Source: Nitrospirota bacterium
GTDB taxonomy: Bacteria; Nitrospirota; Thermodesulfovibrionia; Thermodesulfovibrionales; UBA1546
Length of the DNA: 7,637 nt
NCBI GenBank assembly: GCA_004298625.1
Contig: SCSY01000278.1
Location: 1 to 7,637 of the forward strand
Direction of reading: 5' to 3'
Below are positions 5,240 through 7,637 of the stretch, one piece after another; position 1 is the stretch's first letter, and each line of letters starts with the position of its first letter. Both the position numbers and the translations under genes were made by a program. The notes beneath the pieces are model-generated. The model made no database searches. It saw nothing but the letters and a program-made list of their open reading frames with translations, and had not been told where the DNA came from.

Positions 5240-7330
5240 ATGACTACAGTTGAAATTGAGATTAAAGGCAAGAGGCTTATTATCGAGACAGGCGAGATGG
5301 CGAGGCAGTCGGATGGAGCCGTTGTTGTAAGGTATGGAGACACAGTTGTGCTTGCTACTGCGGTAGCGGCAAAGAATCCAAGAGAGGGGCTTGATTTTTT
5401 CCCCCTGACAGTTGATTACCAGGAGAAGACCTATTCTGCCGGCAAGATCCCGGGCGGATTTTTTAAACGAGAAGGCAGACCTACTGAAAAAGAAGTTTTA
5501 ACATCCCGTCTTATAGACCGTCCTATTCGTCCATTGTTTCCCAAGGGATTTTATTGCGAGACTCAAGGGATTGTTTCAGTCCTCTCTTATGGGGACGAGA
5601 ATGTGTCCGATACCCTCGGGATAATCGGCATATCGGCAGCGCTGACGATTTCGGATATTCCATTTGCTGGTCCTGTCGCCGCTGTTAAGGTGGGGAGGAT
5701 TAATGGAGAGTTCATTATCAATCCGGATTTGTCGGAATTGGAAAAACTTGATATGAACCTTGTTGTTGCCGGAACCGAAAGTTCGGTTCTTATGGTAGAG
5801 GGCGAGGCGCTTGAGGTCCCGGAAGAGACACTCCTCAAGGCGATAGACTATGCACATGCAGAGATAAAGCGCGTCATTGCGCTGCAGAAAGACCTGAGAG
5901 AAAAGGTGGGCAGACAGAAGCGCACGTTAACCCCGCCGGTCTTTGATGAGGAACTGAGAAAGAGCGTAGAGGCGCATGTCCTTGGAAAGATGAAAGACGC
6001 TATCAATATCCCCGGCAAACAGAGGAGACAGGAAACGCTTGATATCATACTTTCTGAAACAATCAAGCATTTTAATACTCCTGAAAAAGACATGACCAAG
6101 GAGATAGCCGATGCATTTTTTGAACTTGAAAAAAACCTTGTTAGAAGGATGATTATAGAGAAAGGGATCAGGTCCGACGGCAGAAGACCTGATGAGATAA
6201 GACCTATAACCTCAAGGGTCGGGATACTGCCGAGAACCCATGGTTCAGCCCTTTTCGTAAGGGGCGAGACACAGGCATTGGCCGTAGCAACGCTCGGCAC
6301 CGCAGATGACGAACAGAGGATAGATTCGCTCGATGGAGAAAGCCATAAGTCATTTATGCTTCATTATAATTTCCCTCCGTTCAGCGTTGGAGAGGTGAAA
6401 CCATTGCGTTCTCCCGGAAGGCGCGAGATAGGTCATGGCGCCCTTGCTGAAAAGGCGTTGAAGTTTGTAATACCTTCAAAAGAGGCATTCCCGTATACCA
6501 TAAGGATTGTCTCTGATATACTCGAATCAAACGGCTCGTCTTCAATGGCGACCGTATGCGGCGGCACCCTCGCATTGATGGATGCAGGCGTTCCGATAAA
6601 GGCGCCTGTGGCGGGGATTGCTATGGGTCTGATCCAGGAAGGCGAGAAAAATATTGTCCTTACGGATATCCTCGGCCTCGAAGACCATCTCGGCGATATG
6701 GACTTTAAAGTAACAGGAACGGAAAATGGCGTCACTGCATTTCAGCTCGATGTTAAAACAGGCGGGATAAACATCTCCATCATGAAAACCGCGCTTGAAC
6801 AGGCAAGGGTTGGAAGGCTTTTCATACTCGGCAAGATTAAGGAAGTGATATCGTCTCCAAGAGAACAACTTGCTCCCCATGCGCCCAGGATCTATACGAT
6901 GCAGATAAAACAGGATAAGATAAGGGATGTTATAGGGACGGGCGGCAAGGTGATACGGGGGATAATAGAGCAGACAGGCGTTAAGATAGATATCAATGAC
7001 GCCGGCGTGATAAATATCGCATCTTCCGACGAGACATCGGCCCGGAAGGCGATAGATATAATAAATGGAATTATCGAAGAGCCGGAAGTCGGCAGAATTT
7101 ATCTTGGAACGATTAAGCGGATTGTTGATTTCGGCGCCTTTGTGGAGATAATACCCGGCACCGAAGGCCTTCTTCACATATCCCAGATTGATGAGAAGAG
7201 AATAGCAAAGGTCACGGACGTGCTTAAAGAGGGAGAGGAAGTCCTCGTCAAGGTAATCGAAGTAGACAGGACCGGCAAGATACGTTTAAGCAGAAAAGAT
7301 GCGCTGAGAGAAAAAGCGGCAAAAGAATAA
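5240..7330 (+). CDS. pnp: polyribonucleotide nucleotidyltransferase (PNPase)
   Basis: Trimeric phosphorolytic 3'-5' exoribonuclease that degrades mRNA to nucleoside diphosphates and can add tails in reverse; a core partner of RNase E or other degradosomes. The 696 residues carry the full architecture: first RNase PH domain (about 10-145, with PGGFFKREGRPTEKE at 71-85 and LIDRPIRPLFP at 91-101), an alpha-helical linker domain (about 150-300), the second, catalytic RNase PH domain (about 310-540), a KH domain (about 552-612, GTGG loop at 566-569) and an S1 domain (about 616-690, GLLHISQI). Catalytic features are SNGSSSMATVCGG (430-442), whose serines bind phosphate, and D482/D488, corresponding by spacing to the metal-binding E. 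coli D486/D492. AGAGG at 5231-5235 precedes the ATG. The 26-bp rpsO-pnp gap holds no hairpin, unlike the RNase III site used for E. coli autocontrol. A strong terminator follows. Confidence 0.98.
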   Translation: MTTVEIEIKGKRLIIETGEMARQSDGAVVVRYGDTVVLATAVAAKNPREGLDFFPLTVDYQEKTYSAGKIPGGFFKREGRPTEKEVLTSRLIDRPIRPLFPKGFYCETQGIVSVLSYGDENVSDTLGIIGISAALTISDIPFAGPVAAVKVGRINGEFIINPDLSELEKLDMNLVVAGTESSVLMVEGEALEVPEETLLKAIDYAHAEIKRVIALQKDLREKVGRQKRTLTPPVFDEELRKSVEAHVLGKMKDAINIPGKQRRQETLDIILSETIKHFNTPEKDMTKEIADAFFELEKNLVRRMIIEKGIRSDGRRPDEIRPITSRVGILPRTHGSALFVRGETQALAVATLGTADDEQRIDSLDGESHKSFMLHYNFPPFSVGEVKPLRSPGRREIGHGALAEKALKFVIPSKEAFPYTIRIVSDILESNGSSSMATVCGGTLALMDAGVPIKAPVAGIAMGLIQEGEKNIVLTDILGLEDHLGDMDFKVTGTENGVTAFQLDVKTGGINISIMKTALEQARVGRLFILGKIKEVISSPREQLAPHAPRIYTMQIKQDKIRDVIGTGGKVIRGIIEQTGVKIDINDAGVINIASSDETSARKAIDIINGIIEEPEVGRIYLGTIKRIVDFGAFVEIIPGTEGLLHISQIDEKRIAKVTDVLKEGEEVLVKVIEVDRTGKIRLSRKDALREKAAKE

Positions 7331-7340
7331 AGTTCAATTT

Positions 7341-7385
7341 AAAGATAGGGCATAGTATCCTCTCGGACACCATGCCCTATCTTTT
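7341..7385 (+). terminator. intrinsic terminator of rpsO-pnp
   Basis: AAAGATAGGGCAT (7341-7353) pairs perfectly with ATGCCCTATCTTT (7372-7384), a 13-bp stem. Across an A/C mismatch the stem continues with GT/AC and TCC/GGA, closing on a TCTC loop at 7361-7364. The run of T at the end is short and partly paired with the leading A residues, so the hairpin could act in either direction. Confidence 0.85.
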
Positions 7386-7441
7386 ATCAAATTATTAAAG
7401 TCGTTTGTATTCCCGGTTTTTTGCGCACCAAGAAAAAAATT

Positions 7442-7637
7442 ATGTTCAAAAAAGCTCATCTCGAAAACGGCATACCTGTAGTAATGGAGCAGATCAAGAA
7501 TGTCCGCTCGGTCGCCCTGGGCATATGGATCAAGGTCGGTTCAAGAAATGAGCCGGCTGAAAAGAACGGCATATCACATTTCCTCGAACACATGTTCTTC
7601 AAAGGGACCCAGAAGCGTTCTGCAAAGGATATAGCTA
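7442..7637 (+). CDS. M16 family zinc metallopeptidase, N-terminal fragment
   Basis: The first 65 codons of a pitrilysin/M16 (processing peptidase-like) gene that continues past the right edge. The inverted zinc motif HxxEH is present as HFLEH (46-50): H46 and H50 would bind zinc and E49 would be the general base. The start of the family domain, LENGIPVVMEQ, and GIWIKVGSRNEPAEKNGISH are also typical. No signal peptide is seen, suggesting a cytoplasmic enzyme. The start is moderately certain: no clear Shine-Dalgarno sequence precedes ATG 7442, only an A-rich stretch, and TTG 7421 is an in-frame alternative without a better site. An M16 gene downstream of rpsO-pnp is a known arrangement (B. subtilis pnpA region). 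The terminator in the 111-bp gap suggests its own promoter, but I see no convincing one. Confidence 0.92.
   Translation, partial: MFKKAHLENGIPVVMEQIKNVRSVALGIWIKVGSRNEPAEKNGISHFLEHMFFKGTQKRSAKDIA

Noticed and set aside
6542..7177. Minus-strand open frame of 211 codons opposite pnp
   Set aside because: It lies entirely within the conserved pnp frame, shows no recognisable domain and has a random-looking composition; it is an antisense shadow of a codon-biased gene.

Overview
The window looks like ordinary chromosomal backbone of a diderm (Gram-negative) bacterium. It carries a LolA lipoprotein carrier with a signal peptide, so an outer membrane is expected. Codon use leans strongly to AGG/AGA for arginine and ATA for isoleucine, base composition is moderate, and gene order and protein sequences are reminiscent of Nitrospirota (Thermodesulfovibrionia-like) or neighbouring lineages. 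That placement is an impression, not a computed result.

Layout. (1) Positions 1-153 hold the C-terminal end of a c-type cytochrome, probably cytochrome c' type, with CxxCH just before the stop. (2) Positions 187-4436 hold a tightly packed plus-strand operon: uppP, ftsK, lolA and a membrane-anchored TPR protein. Each gene overlaps the next (16, 4 and 23 nt). An extended -10 box sits so close to the uppP start that a leaderless transcript is likely. (3) A small minus-strand carboxymuconolactone decarboxylase-family gene (4780-4457) converges on the operon; only 20 bp separate the two stop codons and no convincing terminator is visible there. (4) After a 163-bp divergent intergenic region come rpsO and pnp (4944-7330), the widely conserved S15-PNPase pair, closed by a strong hairpin terminator at 7341-7385. 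(5) The first 65 codons of an M16 zinc peptidase follow at 7442 and run off the window.

How the genes fit together. The first operon is an envelope and division set: UppP recycles the undecaprenyl carrier for wall synthesis, FtsK couples chromosome segregation to septation, LolA ferries lipoproteins to the outer membrane, and the TPR protein is an inner-membrane-anchored periplasmic scaffold whose N-terminus resembles GspB/MshN-like secretion and pilus proteins. rpsO-pnp is a translation and RNA-turnover unit.

I see no undescribed defence system, mobile element or CRISPR array. The most unusual signals are two repeat structures inside coding sequence. One is a pair of inverted 7-bp minisatellite tracts that encodes most of the LolA signal peptide. 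The other is a short palindrome-rich segment with atypical arginine codons inside the TPR protein's linker. Both lie in segments of low conservation, as if dispersed non-coding repeats had been absorbed into genes.
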